Below, piece by piece: positions 38,697-51,345 of a stretch of 64,000 nt of DNA. The stretch comes from Enoplosus armatus (Eukaryota; Chordata; Actinopteri; Centrarchiformes; Enoplosidae). Under the pieces are notes generated by a model. That model was not told the DNA's origin and did no database searches. It saw nothing but the letters and a program-made list of their open reading frames with translations. Position 1 is the stretch's first letter. Each line of letters opens with the position of its first letter. The translations under genes were made by a program, and so were the position numbers. The stretch spans positions 12,455,891 through 12,519,890 of the forward strand of contig NC_092180.1 in the NCBI RefSeq assembly GCF_043641665.1. Direction: 5' to 3'.

Positions 38697-39275
38697 AAAT
38701 AGGTTGGAGGAGAGGGAAGGTGGAAAAGACAGGAAAGGAAGGCAATAAAAGACAAAGAAAGAAAAGAGGAAGAAAAGGAAATGAAAGACATAAAAGGGAA
38801 AGGAGAAAGGAAATAAAAAGAGGGAAGGAAAGAAAATGGAAGACAAGGAAGTAAAGGATATGGGAGACAGGGGGGGGGGATGCAAGAAAGGGAAAGGAGA
38901 AAGGGAAGGGAAGGAAAGCCAAAGATGGAAAGAAGAAAGGAAATGACAGACAAGGAAGGAAAATAAATAAAAATGAAAGAAACGAAAGGAAATTAGAGAA
39001 AGGAAAGAAATGGCAAGAAAGGGAAAAGAGAAAGAGAAGGAAAGTCAAAGATGAACAGAAAAAAGATAATGACAGACAGGGAAGGGAAGGAAATAAAACA
39101 ACAAAAAAGGAAAGAAAATGAAAGCCATGAAAAGTAAAGTAAAAACCAAGGAGGAAAGGAAGAAAGGTAAGGAGAGATAGGACTGTAAAGGAAATAAAAA
39201 CAAAGAAAATGGAAGAAAGAAAATGAATAGAAGACATAAAAAGGCAATGAAAGGAAAGACAAGGAAAGGACAGAA
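38697..39275. repeat. Purine-rich low-complexity tract (degenerate GGAAA/GAAAG)
   Basis: About 580 bases almost entirely of A and G on the + strand, with degenerate GGAAAGGAAA-type units and few pyrimidines. Long minus-strand open frames rich in Phe, Ser, Leu and Pro arise only from this composition. Confidence 0.92.
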
Positions 39276-41335
39276 ATCTCTATAATATGAAATAAACTGT
39301 GGCAACAGCAGTACTGTAACAACTCAAAGGTCCCTTAAAAGAAGGATTTCAAATCGTTTGTGGTGTGTCAGAAGAAAAATGTCCGTAAAAATGTACAGCC
39401 CAAAAGATATTATGACAAACACACAAAATCAAAAGAGTCACTGCTGCTCTGCTTACAGTTGACAACCAATTTGATGAAGAACTATTGTGACTGTCGACGC
39501 TGGTGGTCAACAGTCAAAAGACCTTCCTCAGAATAAGGTGAGGTCGAGGTGGGAAATAATAAGAGTGAGTGAACAGTTAATTTATGAAAAGCGAGGCGAG
39601 GCAACGTTATCTATGTAGCACATTTCATTATAGGCAACTGAACGGGCTTTAATTTAAAATTCATACAGCAACATGTACAAATATGCACAGGAACACACAT
39701 ACAGTTAGACACACGAAGTAACTCATCATGAGCCTGAGAAAAAGAAAACTACTAAAAGTAACCCATGACAGATCAATACTCCAATTGTACATTCTACAAA
39801 TTCTACAAAAATTGTTGATCACATTGTTAGATCACGTTTTGGACACATAAACACGCCTCTTAGTCTGAATCAGAGCGTCACTGAACCACGAATCTTTGAA
39901 CTGAAACGAATGAAAGGATTCAATACAGCAGCATTAACAGTACATTGGCCCCTCTATATTAATCAATATATTGATACTGATATGGTGATTCTGTCTGTCA
40001 GACCTTAAATTGGATACTGTGATCAAGATGAATGCATGAACCAGTCTCACAGGAATCAGCTTGAGATATAAATTCTCTATTTTTCTGTTGTTTGTTCAAG
40101 CAAATCAAATTCGACCAACCAGAAAAAATGACAATAAAGTGCAAACAACTGTGATAGCAAAATATGAGCGTAGTAAGCTCAGTGTCTGCCTTCAAGGAGT
40201 GTGAATATAACTCTAAACAATGCATAATTAATAGGCCTACTGAATCATTAATGTAGCTTTGCTTTGTTTTTCTTTATACAAACAGCTTTCCTGCTCTTGT
40301 CAGGCAGTGACTTGAGAGCCTCTGACCTCTGCGGAAAGCCGTTTGATCAAAAACACAAACTCATTTTAACTCTCGTTAAATGGGACATCTGCTTCAGTGA
40401 AAAGAGAAAAAAGAGACCAAGAGACTAAGACGCTAAAGGACAGTGGCAGTGTGAGGAGGTGAACACGGGGGCAAAGGAGCTTCCATGAATGAGATAAAAA
40501 GAGGAGAGAATGGAGGTCAGAGAGGTGAGAGCGAGTGAGAATTAGAGGCTGTGGTTGGTTGAGGCCCGATGTCCACGCTGCATTCAGGTTAGACTTGAGG
40601 CTGCAGGGCACTCAATCAGTCCTTACAGTGCCTGGCAGATCCACAGGCACAGGGTCAAAATGAAAAGCTTTGAAAGTAATCTCCAAGATAATAGACTCCT
40701 GCTCCATCCAGAGGTGGATCAATGCTGGGCTGGACCGGGCAGGCCAGAAGAGAGACATTTTCCTTCTTCATCTGCCAGAGATGGGGCCACTTGCGTCTAA
40801 CCTCGTCCATTATCGAGACGAGTGCGGGGCAGCGCAGTCCAGGGGCTTCAATCTCTGTCTCTATGATATTACTGCCTGTCTGTACTTCATCCTTTCTCTC
40901 TACTCCGCGCTGCCTCTCTCTGTCGCACGGCAAAGATAGATGGAAAGTGTATAAAAGAGGGTCACCCTCTCCCTCGTGAGAGTTCATTATCTTACACACT
41001 GAGGGAAGGAAGAGACTCAGGGAGGAGTTCACTGGGGATCCCATCCGCGGTGGGGGAATTTCTCCCAGCTCTAAAGAGGGGCAGGAGGGACGCTGGTCCA
41101 AAAAAGAAAATGCAGGTCAAGAGTGTCAGACACAAAACACAACACAGCATTCATAGCAGGCAGACACCTCCACAATGCCAGAGAGGAAGGAGAAGTGTAC
41201 TTTATTGTACCAGCAACTGTTCCAATGTTATGGAAATGCATGTTTAAAAAGGTGAATTGTAGGTTTTGTGGTGGAGCTTTGTTGTCCTCCCTGACGCACA
41301 CTTAAACTAAGCAGGAGCTAAGTTGATCTCTCCCA

Positions 41336-41338
<3 letters not shown>
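39276..41338. other. Intergenic, one short repeat fragment
   Basis: 39597-39680 (GCAACGTTATCTATGTAGCA and CATTTCATTATAGGCAA) resembles a common teleost retroposon segment. 40540-41050 is less repetitive and GC-richer. No gene supported. Confidence 0.5.

Positions 41339-41372
<34 letters not shown>
41339..41372. repeat. (TG)n microsatellite, first of a pair
   Basis: Seventeen TG units, 38 bases before the next array. Confidence 0.97.
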
Positions 41373-41375
<3 letters not shown>

Positions 41376-41406
41376 TGAGTGTTACAGCATGGGTATCTGC
41401 TAGGAA

Positions 41407-41410
<4 letters not shown>

Positions 41411-41478
<68 letters not shown>
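41411..41478. repeat. (TG)n microsatellite, second of a pair
   Basis: Thirty-four uninterrupted TG units, the longest dinucleotide array in the window. Confidence 0.97.
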
Positions 41479-41481
<3 letters not shown>

Positions 41482-42519
41482 ACGCACAGACCGCTGTTTG
41501 TCCCCTATCGGTATGCTGCCAATTGTCAGACTGGAAGCTGCTCTTTCAAATCAGCAACAAAAGGCTCTTTCCCCAAATGTTCGCTCTCTGCAGATACACT
41601 GCTTTTCCTCTTGAATGAAGCAAAGCCAGTAGTGCAAAGACAAAGCGTGAATAAACGGGGGACCACAAAAAAGGATTTATCAACTCATGTAAGCAGAACT
41701 ATCTCAAGAGGTGTGAAGAAAGAGTGAGATCCAGAGACGGGTGGAGGGGGGTGGTGCGGAAAGAAAGAGCGCCACTGTACGTAGAGAGGGGAAACGTTCC
41801 CATAGCCGCTGTCGTTATTTCTTCCCACCCGGACGGTTATTATGGTTTTGGAGAGGAGTTCTGGCTGCGTCCCGTGTGGTCGCTGCTACAGTGTGACCCA
41901 GTCCAGATGGCCTCTCTTCTTTCTCCACTGTGTCTGCAACACACTGCTGGGACTGTGACAGACGCACAGCATAGCTAACGGCCCACAGGGAGGGTAGAGA
42001 GACAGAGACAGGAAGACAGGCAGACAGACAGACAGACAGACAGACAAGAGGTGTTTCAAACCAGCAAGTAGAAACTGACATTTAGTGGCAAATTAGAGGG
42101 AAGACATGAATATATGAGAGGAGAAACATAACAAACAAGAGCAAACACGTGTATGAAAATGAATGTGAATCATGTGTTGCCTTCAAAGTCAACAGATCCC
42201 ACTTGAACACCCATGGGAGATTCTGGACCAACATGTTAAACAGTGCTGTCCATCATCAAAACACCAAATGTCTTTTGAAAGAATAATGTTGATCCCTCCA
42301 GTAGAGCTGTTACATGTTGGAAACAACAACTTTCTGTCTCACGTCGTTCACTCCATCTAGAGGTGGAAAGTAGGAGTCACTTCAGTTCAAAGACTTGTTG
42401 CCTCCGACTATTTAGTTTGTTCACTTGGTTTCTAAGCTAAGCAATTGCATCACCATTCAATACGCACATCAGGAAGTAAATAACTGTTCATGCCGCCACA
42501 ATATTCGGTGCTGAATCCA
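41479..42519. other. Intergenic, no gene recognised
   Basis: Contains a (CAGA)n run at 42016-42046. Nothing else identified. Confidence 0.6.
42016..42046. repeat. (CAGA)n microsatellite
   Basis: About seven tetranucleotide units. Confidence 0.92.
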
Positions 42520-42890
42520 ACTGTCTTCAGTTCAGTAGTAGGTTCAGTCTGTTTATAAGGTTAATAGCTCTGCAGCTGAGAATTTGCAACAATCCTCGAT
42601 CATTTCTGTGGCTTTTGCATTTTTTCAGTAGGTTTTTGAGCATGTAGATGTATTGCACTGCGCCAGAAGTTTCAGAAAAAGTAAGTAATTCCAGTTGGTG
42701 AGTCCAGTAAGCCTCCCAATCCACTAATGTCCATACTGCGATTAGTTAGACAGTTTGACGGCCACCGGCAGGAATGATCTCCTGTGCCGCTTGGTGGAAC
42801 ACTTTGGGCATATAAGTCTTTGGCTGAAGAAGGCTGAAACACCTCCTAGATGAACACCAGGAGCACAGGAAGCACTTGTCGAGTGCATTA
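42520..42890 (-). mobile_element. Antisense non-LTR retrotransposon 3' end
   Basis: On the minus strand about 42825-42745 reads CPKCSTKRHRRSFLPVAVKL, then SN and a stop. The pattern C-x-x-x(R/K)..RRSFLPxAV(R/K)L is the C-terminal signature of many jockey/RTE-type LINE proteins in fish. The remainder (to about 42520) is 3' UTR-like. No intact reverse transcriptase or endonuclease remains. Confidence 0.65.
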
Positions 42891-45639
42891 CAGTGTTTAT
42901 GTACTGCTAGCTAAAGTTAACAAACTGATCTAGAACTAAAATAAATTACAATAACAACAAAAATAGAAAATTGGACGTACGTGTGATGGTCAGTCAGTTC
43001 AAGGATTTGGTGTAAGAATTTTTTGTACATGAACTGAACATCTCCATACCTCCATATTTGTGATCCGTGTTCAACACTTAGAACAAGATGATCTCAGCGT
43101 CTTCGGTGTGTGCCATGTTGAAAGATTCGAGCCCTCTTCTTTTCCCATCTTTCCTTTCTCTCTCTCTCTGTCTCTCTTTGCTACATCTAATGAAGCACAA
43201 AATCAACCTTGCCCAAACAAAATAGCAATGTATAGAGCAGAGTTGACCAAGTAATCGTAGAGTGAAATGCAACATCAACAAAAAAAACAGAAAATGGTGT
43301 TAATCCCTCCGGCAGAGATTCACAGACTTGTGGAGTCTGATGCCCAGGATCACTGAAGCTGTTGGCTTACTGCAACACTTTATTTTTATTTTTCCTTCAA
43401 TTTGCCGCCCATCTTTATATACAGATTAACACCCACAGCTCCTTCATCTGCTGCAGACCTGTCGGCACAGTCGTTTGAGAGAATGCCACCCATATCTCAT
43501 CAAGCCTGAAATGATCAAACTGACACAGAGAGCTTCATCATTATAGCCTCTGACCGACTGACCATGAACCTCCGTCTGCCAGCTGCTCCTCTCCTCACCC
43601 TCCTCACAGCTACACCGGTGCATCTAACCCTAAGCCCTCCGGCAGACCAGCCCCTGCCCTGCTCATCTATTATCACTGACAGACAGGCACCACACTTCAC
43701 TACACAGCCGGTAACAAGCTCCCAACAACATGTGGAATCTCATCTGTCCCTCAGACACCTGTGTGTGCTGTCGTCACCTTTACAAGCCATGCTTCACCAC
43801 AGATATAATTCCTATTTCACCAAACATATATATATATTTCCATTTACTTTCTCAGCCATACTTCTCTGATCGCTCTCATTCAGTTATTTCAGCTGAGAGA
43901 AGACATGGATAAGTGAATAAGGGACTTAGCTCCAGGATATCCTGAGGTTTCATACTTACCACCTCACACTTACATCTAATACTGTAATCTGTGTGTAATT
44001 ATTAACAATTAGAAATTATCTTTCTCAGAGAGTAAAACAGGGATTCCACAGGGTTCTTTCCTCAGCCCAGTCATTTCAGCAAGAGCCCCATAACTACATA
44101 CGTTTCCATTCAAGTTTTGTGCCTAAACCTGACCAAACCATAACCATTTCAAATTGCACCAGTCACATCACAAAACAGATGGGGTTTTTTTTCCCAACAA
44201 ACAGTTTTGAAATGCACTGCTGTCATCCTGCTGACAGGGGTGTTGGATCAGAAAAAGTTACTATGTGTTGTTCAAGAGGGCATGAACGAACAATGTAATT
44301 TATCATTTAATTTGGAGGACTTGGATGTGGCACATTCGCACACACACACACACACATACACACACCACCATGTTGGCCTGCCCATCAGGAGCACCTTCAG
44401 ATTGAGCCGTCAAGCTTGGCGTCAGTGGTCAACATGCTACACTTCCTAAGCCACAGCCGCAGCTCCTCTTACAGGAGCTTTATAGATAATTTCAGCTTAT
44501 TGTTTTGCTCTACGCCACACACTCTCTGATAAATAGTGGCTTGGGTTCTTGTCACCTCTGATGTAACTTTATTGTGCATACATATTGGCATGTAGTTTGT
44601 ACATTGCTCCTTCTCTCTGTGCTGTAAACATCGCAGGATATGACTGCTAAAAGGACCTCACGCCATCAAGCTGAAGCAGAAGACAATAAGGAAAAACAAA
44701 TCTGCCACATAAGCTTTAATTGGGTAATTAGGAAAAGCGAGATGAGACATTTAGTGTCCCTGCTGGGAGGAGAATGGCCCATTACCCGGTGATTTTCTCA
44801 AGCATGACTATTACTTATGGTATATAAAGACTTTATGCTACAGTGACCAGTTAATTACGTCCATTATGCAGGACAGGATGTCAAACTCACACCTGGAGAA
44901 GCGCACACGCTGAAGAACATACAACCACGTTTGCTCTCACGTGAAAGCACACGTACAGGGGTAAACAGTCGACATGTGTTTACACTTGGAAGTGGCTGTT
45001 CCCAGTCGTTTCTTATCTCGCAGACGGATTATCGCAGCCATTTTAGAAAAGAACGATTGATTCCATAAGCCGACACAGTAAAACCATTTTGTTGAATGTT
45101 TAGGGAAACAAAGACATTTCTTCCCCCTGAAAAACATTTCCACTCATAGGTTATGCCAGTTTTGACCTTTAAAGTCGTCTGTGCTAACCTTTAACAGAAG
45201 CCATCGTAGTTTCATGTGAATCTGGTCTCTTAACAGACCAGCTGGCTGTGTGGATTCACTCAATGCAACCTTTTGTTTTCACCACAGCTCCACGTTTGAG
45301 ATCTGCAGGGAATGATTTTTTGCTTGACTGATGGATCTCATATGAACTCTCATTTGTCATTTAGAAGGTGTTGGTGTGATGCTGTGAAGGGTGTTGGCGG
45401 AAATCTACTGCCAAACAGTGACACCTACTGGCGAAGTGAAAGTTTGACATGAACAAAATGTTTCATTCAAAGCATGAAAAATGGGGGGGGGTATCTAACA
45501 GTATCTAAAGAAGACTGATGGAGGGGCTTCACTTTTATACTGCACAACATGATTGTTGAGGTCAACAACAACACATGAACAACAACACAATTCCGTGTGC
45601 GATGCAGTAAAATTCCTTTATCCGTTCTGTGAATTTGTA
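42891..45639. other. Intergenic with a possible conserved block
   Basis: 44690-44890 is unique-looking and contains several TAATT/ATTAC motifs (TTTAATTGGGTAATTAGG, CCAGTTAATTACGTCC). A short (CA)n lies at 44339-44358. No exon, RNA gene or transposon supported. Confidence 0.5.
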
Positions 45640-45795
45640 AATTATAGTTGTTGTTTTTTTATAACTGTTCTTATAGTTTTTATAACTGTCTTTATTATTT
45701 ATTACATCTTGATTTTTCTTACTCATGTTTATGCTGCTGTATCAATGCATATTTCCCCGCTGAGGGATTAATAAAGGATTATCTTATTTTATCTG
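45640..45795 (+). mobile_element. L2-type LINE 3' tail
   Basis: Ends TTTCCCCGCTGAGGGATTAATAAAGGATTATCTTATTTTATC. The motif TTTCCCC(N)nGGGGATNAATAAAG followed by a short ATCT-type repeat is the standard 3' end of fish L2-family LINEs. Only the tail remains. Confidence 0.7.
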
Positions 45796-48700
45796 AAGAA
45801 GCTTCTCAGCCTCAACAGATTTGTGCTGGTGTTGGTGGAGGAGGACTACACACTGACTTCACTCTGTCTAGATAATTTTCTTTAATCAGTTAAAGCCCAA
45901 AATTGTGGTCCACTATGATCCACTTTCTACTTATACTGTGATGGGCTCCCAGTCTCACAGGTGTTACACAATACTTCCCCTTTTTGAAAAGCAATAAATC
46001 AAGATTGATTGAAAATTGTATATTTTCTCTGTGACCTTTAAAAGAGGTCAACACCAGAATTGTTTATCTGTCCATTTACTTGTGGCCACATGTTTGCGAG
46101 ACAAATAATTGATAAGCAAATAATTACAACCTCAGTGTGGAAACTACTTAACGTGTTTGCTATGTTCGGTTTTCTCAGATCTTTTTTAGTGTGGAGATCA
46201 AAACCAGTTCCCCACTAGAGAGCAGCAGTGCCATGTGTGACCTTGATGGAAACTGGAAATGGACAACTTGGAACTCTGGAAACTTGATGGACTTTAGCAA
46301 AACGTGGAATTATATTAGTTTTATGAAAACAACTTGTTGATTCAAGTACAGAACTTGCGTTACAACCTGCATAAAGACAGAAAAAAGGAAGAAGAAAGGA
46401 AGAAATACAGCAAGAGAGAGAAAATTCAACAAAATGATTTGTCTTTCTGAGGCACAGAAGCTGCACACAGTGATTACAGGTGTGACCATACCTAATTCTC
46501 ATTGTTAATGAATACCTGAAGTATTGGTTGTTCATAAATACTATCTGATGTTGCTGATGTGAACAGAAGAAGGTTAGGATGTGTGTGTGTGTGTGTGTGT
46601 GTGTGTTGGAGCATTTGGGCCTGATTGCTTTCCCAGCCTCAGTGTTTCCTGGCTGCAAAGGAAAACTTTTAGTGTTTGGCTCTTCAAAGAACGGTCTTGA
46701 ACTTTTGACTGAATTATGGACTGTTCAAATTATAAGCAAAGAGACATGAATGATTTCATTTCTACTATGACCGCACAGCAGACACAGATCCATCCTCGTT
46801 ACACACTGACAATTATCTAAACATTAGTGACTCTTTCTTTTAAAAATGAAAAACAGAATAAATTGGACACATTTCAAAATCAAAGTATTTCGAGTAAACA
46901 TTGACATTTTTTAGTTTATGTAGTTTATGTAATGAATGCCTGCTAGATATTGTTATTGAGAAGATAAGTAATAGCTAATTAGGGACTTATATGTGGGGGA
47001 TAGTTGATTTTGTGAAAAAGTTGGGGAAAAGGAGACGGAATGAGTTTTATGTCTTTCTCCTATGTTCCAAAATACAGTACTACTACTGACAGTGAACATA
47101 TACACACTCAATTTTGAGTTTAAAGGTTTTGTCTGGATGAAGATGATGAACATCTGGCAAACTGCAAACTTCTCATAATACCTTTCCTTCCATAAAATCA
47201 CAGACATGGCGTATATAAAATGATAAGTCTGTACTCACTTCCCATCAGGCTTATGTTACATTTTTGTTGTCTGAATTTCAAAAACATACACTGTCTCCGT
47301 CCAGTAGCCAAGGCTGTTGCTCAGATTGCAAGCAGATGTTGATTCAAAGAGGACATAACAATAGCCTGATGTTTTACATTGGAGATTAGCACTGTGCTAC
47401 AGTAACACTTAGATAATCTTTCATGTATGCTCACGCACATCAGCATGCCAATATTATAGCCTACAGTTTCCCAAAATAACCTAATTCAAAGCAGGTTTCA
47501 AGCAGTGATTACAAGAAGAAATTTGTCTGACATAATTGTTTTTATCAGAGAAAAATACGTCCTCACTTCCACAGATGAAAGCTGAGCGCCAGACTTAACC
47601 ATTACCAGGTCTGAAGCATTTCAAGCTACTTTTGGGAAACTCAAGCACCTCAGATTGAGTTCTTGTTTGTGTTGTGAGAGTGAATAATAATCTCTGTCCA
47701 ACGGGGGAATATCAGTTTTCCACTGTGACTGTGGCCGGTTTGATAAGTAGTGAGTGTGATGAGGGAAGGAGCTGAAGGAGCTCCCAGACAGTGATGTCAT
47801 ATATTACAGAAAAACACGCACCAGAGGTGATTGCACAATCTCTTTACCACTGAGGTCGCTGGGAGTTTCATGTGGCACTGGCAACTTATTCTTCTGTATT
47901 TCACCAATGAGGTTTGGTTGTGAAAGATACTTTTATAATGCAATCCAGTGATGAAAGAATGGCCTCCTGTGACCAATAATGTTGTATTATTATATCATCT
48001 CTCCATCTACTAAAGTCCTTTTTATGTAATATGATTACTTTCACAATCACATTTAGGTTATTGAGCATCCGACAAGTAAGACATCTACTTTATTGACTGT
48101 GATATTAAGATTTGTATCATCAGCTGTTTGATACAGTATTGAACTACCATTTGACGTTTCGTTGTAGCAAATAGTTCGATCATGTATCCATTGCTGATCG
48201 AGCTGTTTTGACAAGGTTTCTCCAGAAAAATAAGAAATTTATCTCAACATAACTCATGTTTCATTAACAGTTTGATTAAACATAAATAATGCAACATTGT
48301 TTGTTTGTTGTTTAAACCTCCACACATTTGTAGTTGCAATCCAACATGTAAACACTTTAAAAAGATGTTGATTTGATTGCTGTTTCAAGAAATTAATATG
48401 AAGCATCACAGCATTTTTGTGTGCTGTGTTTTTCCTGAAACCTTCCACCCAACTCCACATTTGCCTTTGACATTCCTGTTTTCACTTTCAAACATTATGA
48501 CAAAGTGTTGATGGGTAAGTTTGATTGGCATGAACAGCCAAAGTACCACTGAAGGAGCAATATTTAATTCAGAGTTTAACTTAATTGTACTTATACAGCT
48601 CTGGCTCAGATTGGCTCCGTCCTCTGTTGTTCTTGGATGGAAAGTGAACAAACTGTTTTTTCTCTGTTTTACAACCTGCAACAGTTTTTCTCATTAAGCA

Positions 48701-48802
48701 ACTCTGAAATCTCTGTACAGTACAATAATTGTTCTTTCGTGCCATGATGATGATCTCTGTGACTCCTGTGTTGATTATTCTTCCCTCTCACTGATGTGTC
48801 AG
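45796..48802. other. Intergenic, no gene recognised
   Basis: Contains (TG)n at 46580-46606. Otherwise AT-rich with no supported feature. Confidence 0.6.
46580..46606. repeat. (TG)n microsatellite
   Basis: About 13 units. Confidence 0.95.
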
Positions 48803-48999
48803 GTGATACTGCAGCTGGACAAGGAGCCCAAACATGTACAGCAGTTACTGTATGTCATGTAAGAAAACAATTTGTCAAAATACAATGTTGCACAGAGACA
48901 TCGGTTTCCTTGCCAGGGAAACTCGTCCCAAGTTGAAAATTGCAACCCATACCTGATATACCATGAAACAAGAACAAGAACAGTCTACATCCAGCTGAG

Positions 49000-49655
49000 G
49001 CACAGTACTGCTTTGGGCTAAATGCTAACATCAACACGCTAACATGGTTAAAATGTCAATGTGAACATGCTGATATGTAACAGGTTTAACGTTTACCGTG
49101 TTCAACATCTTTCTTTCACCGTTATCTTTAGCGTGTTAGCATGCTAACATTTGCTAATTAGCAGAAACGCAAAGTACGGCTGTGGCTGAAGGGAATGTTA
49201 TTCGTTTTGCAGGGTTTTTTTTTTTACAAGTTAAAAATATGACCAGATGGTGGTGCTGGTGGAAAAAGTCAGTGCACCATCAAAGACATTAGGATCCATT
49301 GTCTGGGAGCCAAGGCAATCCATCCAACAGTTATTAAGACATTTCACTAAAAGCCAAACATGTCAACCTCATGGTGGGACAGGAGATAAAGTCAGTGGAT
49401 CACAGGACTTCTGTCTGTCTCTACAAGATTTCAGGGAAATTCATCTATTAGATGTTGCGATATTTCACAAAATAAGTGAAAACTTGAACCTGATGGTGGT
49501 GCTACATCTAAAGTAAAGGGATTTACTGAAACCAGAAATCATTCTTATCCATTGTAAAATTAATGTCAAACGTGTGGTTAGTGTGGACCAAAGTGGCAGA
49601 CTGACCAACAGACCGACATTGACGTCCCTCGAGCTGCTAGCATGGCTAAAAACAG
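49000..49655 (+). mobile_element. Interspersed teleost repeat (GTTAGCATGCTAACA family), long copy
   Basis: Ordered landmarks: TAAATGCTAACATCAACACG, GTGTTAGCATGCTAACATTT, GCTAATTAGCA, GATGGTGGTGCTGG followed by AAAAAGTCAGTG, CAATCCATCCAACAG, ATTTCACTAAAAGCCA and GAGCTGCTAGCATGGCTAAA at the end. I recognise it as a frequent acanthomorph element. It is in the opposite orientation to 25255-25600. Confidence 0.75.
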
Positions 49656-49908
49656 CATAAATACATAATGTGGCTAAGATTATTACTGTCAACAAACAAA
49701 CAAACTGTCAACAAATCTCATCCACACATAACAGATTTGGTTTTCCCATCATTGTTCTTCTGTTCCTCTTCCTGTAGAGCACATCCAGTCAGAGCCAACA
49801 AGAGAGAGTTTTTGCAGATGGGATGCAGCCAAAGAAGCATCTTTCTTGCAGAGCTGCACAGAAAGCAGAAAAGGTCTCACAAACAGAGACTCAGTGTTGA
49901 CATGTGTC

Positions 49909-49921
49909 TATATATATAAAA
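49909..49921 (+). promoter_or_regulatory. TATA-like sequence (weak)
   Basis: TATATATATAAAAG lies about 50-60 bases before an ATGGACATAAAG and a GTGAGT donor-like site. It could mark a cryptic promoter, but AT-rich runs of this kind are frequent in the window. Confidence 0.15.
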
Positions 49922-50939
49922 GAGATGCCAGTTAAGACAGGGGGTACAGTGAGTCAGACACAGAGACACTGAGATGGACATAAAGCTGCACAGAGTTTTG
50001 TGAGTCAGGTTTTTGATATTTTCCTCAAAGCGTTCATAGGGAGCTTCATCCTGTCTTTCTTGCCTGGAACTCCAACTGCCTATGAGTGAGTCATCTGATT
50101 GGGGAATACTTCCTTGTGCAATGCATCTTCCCCTCTTTTCCTGTTAAGCTACAGTTGAATCAAAACAGATTTTAAACGACTTGAACCTCATGAAAACTCA
50201 AGATCTGGTGCGTTTCTTCCAGCTGTTGAGTTTCCTGTCTTTTATCTTGGGACAGAAAGCATGAATAAATGATTATCTTCACATAAATGTTCTCCTTCAT
50301 GATCTGGATCAAAGTCCGTAATTCGTCCTATTGTTATTCCATATGAACTGTATCCTCTATAAATTCCAGTGTCCTTGATTGGCTGGAACATTTGTCTTCA
50401 TACATGTCAAAGATTTCAGGAGGATTGGCATTAAGTATTGCAAAGCAATTGTGAACAATAAAAGGAACAGAGACAGATATGTAAAGAATAAAGCTGGTGA
50501 TATTCTAGATTTTTCTTATTGTCAACAGATCAAATGAAAAGACCAAAACCAACAATGTGTTAGTTTGTCTGTCAACACTCTCCAACTTCCCCAGCCAGTC
50601 TGTCAGGGCTCTCAGCCTATCTCTTTCTTCTGCTGGGCACCGCAGTTTTTAGAAAAAGTTAGGAGTAAATAAATAGAGCATTTTGTTGGGGACTATTTTC
50701 AGGCTCAGATTTGGTGCACTAGCAATGATTTAAGACAGCAGGAGTAAAGAGTATAACTGTATTGTTCACAAAGGTGGAAACTTGTCTTTGGCCTATCCAC
50801 CGGTTCATTAAAATATCAAAACACACATTATATAACATCAACACTGACAGTTGGAATACTCCAAAAATAAAATACAATTCACCTTACAAATAAGAGAGAT
50901 CTGAACAAGCCAATCATCTGTGGGATAAATTACCTCTTA

Positions 50940-51345
50940 GAGTTCTTTGTAGCCAGAGGTATCCTGTCGATCCTACCAGGGTTTAGCTTCTTGAACCTGA
51001 ACAACAGGGGACTTGAAGGCTCCCCTCTGTTCCCAAAGAGCCTTCAACTGGCTCCCATTAGTTTACTGGCCACATTGATGACACCACTCTATCCATGTCA
51101 GACCCTGTCATTCACCGCCTGTCCAGCAGTAGTCCTCAGTCACCTGAACGTTACCTGCCAGTACACCTGCCCCTCATTCACAATCAGCCCTTCAGTGTAT
51201 ATACCTTCCCACCAACACGAATCCTCTGTCAGACAGTGTATTGTGTCATCATAGTGTCACAGTCTTTCCTTCCTGCTCACTTTTTTGATTGTTTTGCCTC
51301 TGCTGACTGCTTGCCATGTTGCTGATTTTATTCCTACCTGCTCTG
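50940..51345 (+). mobile_element. Possible interspersed repeat fragment
   Basis: CACCTGCCCCTCATTCACAA, then a TATATACC segment and CTGCTCACTTTTTTG-type sequence, recall a teleost repeat I have seen often. No terminal repeats or coding sequence were found. The class is unknown. Confidence 0.3.

Noticed and set aside
38543..39322. Overlapping minus-strand frames up to 205 residues rich in Phe, Ser, Leu and Pro
   Set aside because: They come from the polypurine tract; several frames are open at once, which is a composition effect.
41302..41727. Frames of 60-105 residues at 41.3-41.7 kb
   Set aside because: Translations of (TG)n arrays only.
49778..49873. Possible adrenomedullin/calcitonin-family peptide (FLQMGCSQRSIFLAELHR)
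   Set aside because: A GCS start and a dibasic end look suggestive, but the second ring cysteine, the amidation Gly and the conserved C-terminal Tyr/Phe are missing, and the frame is one of several.
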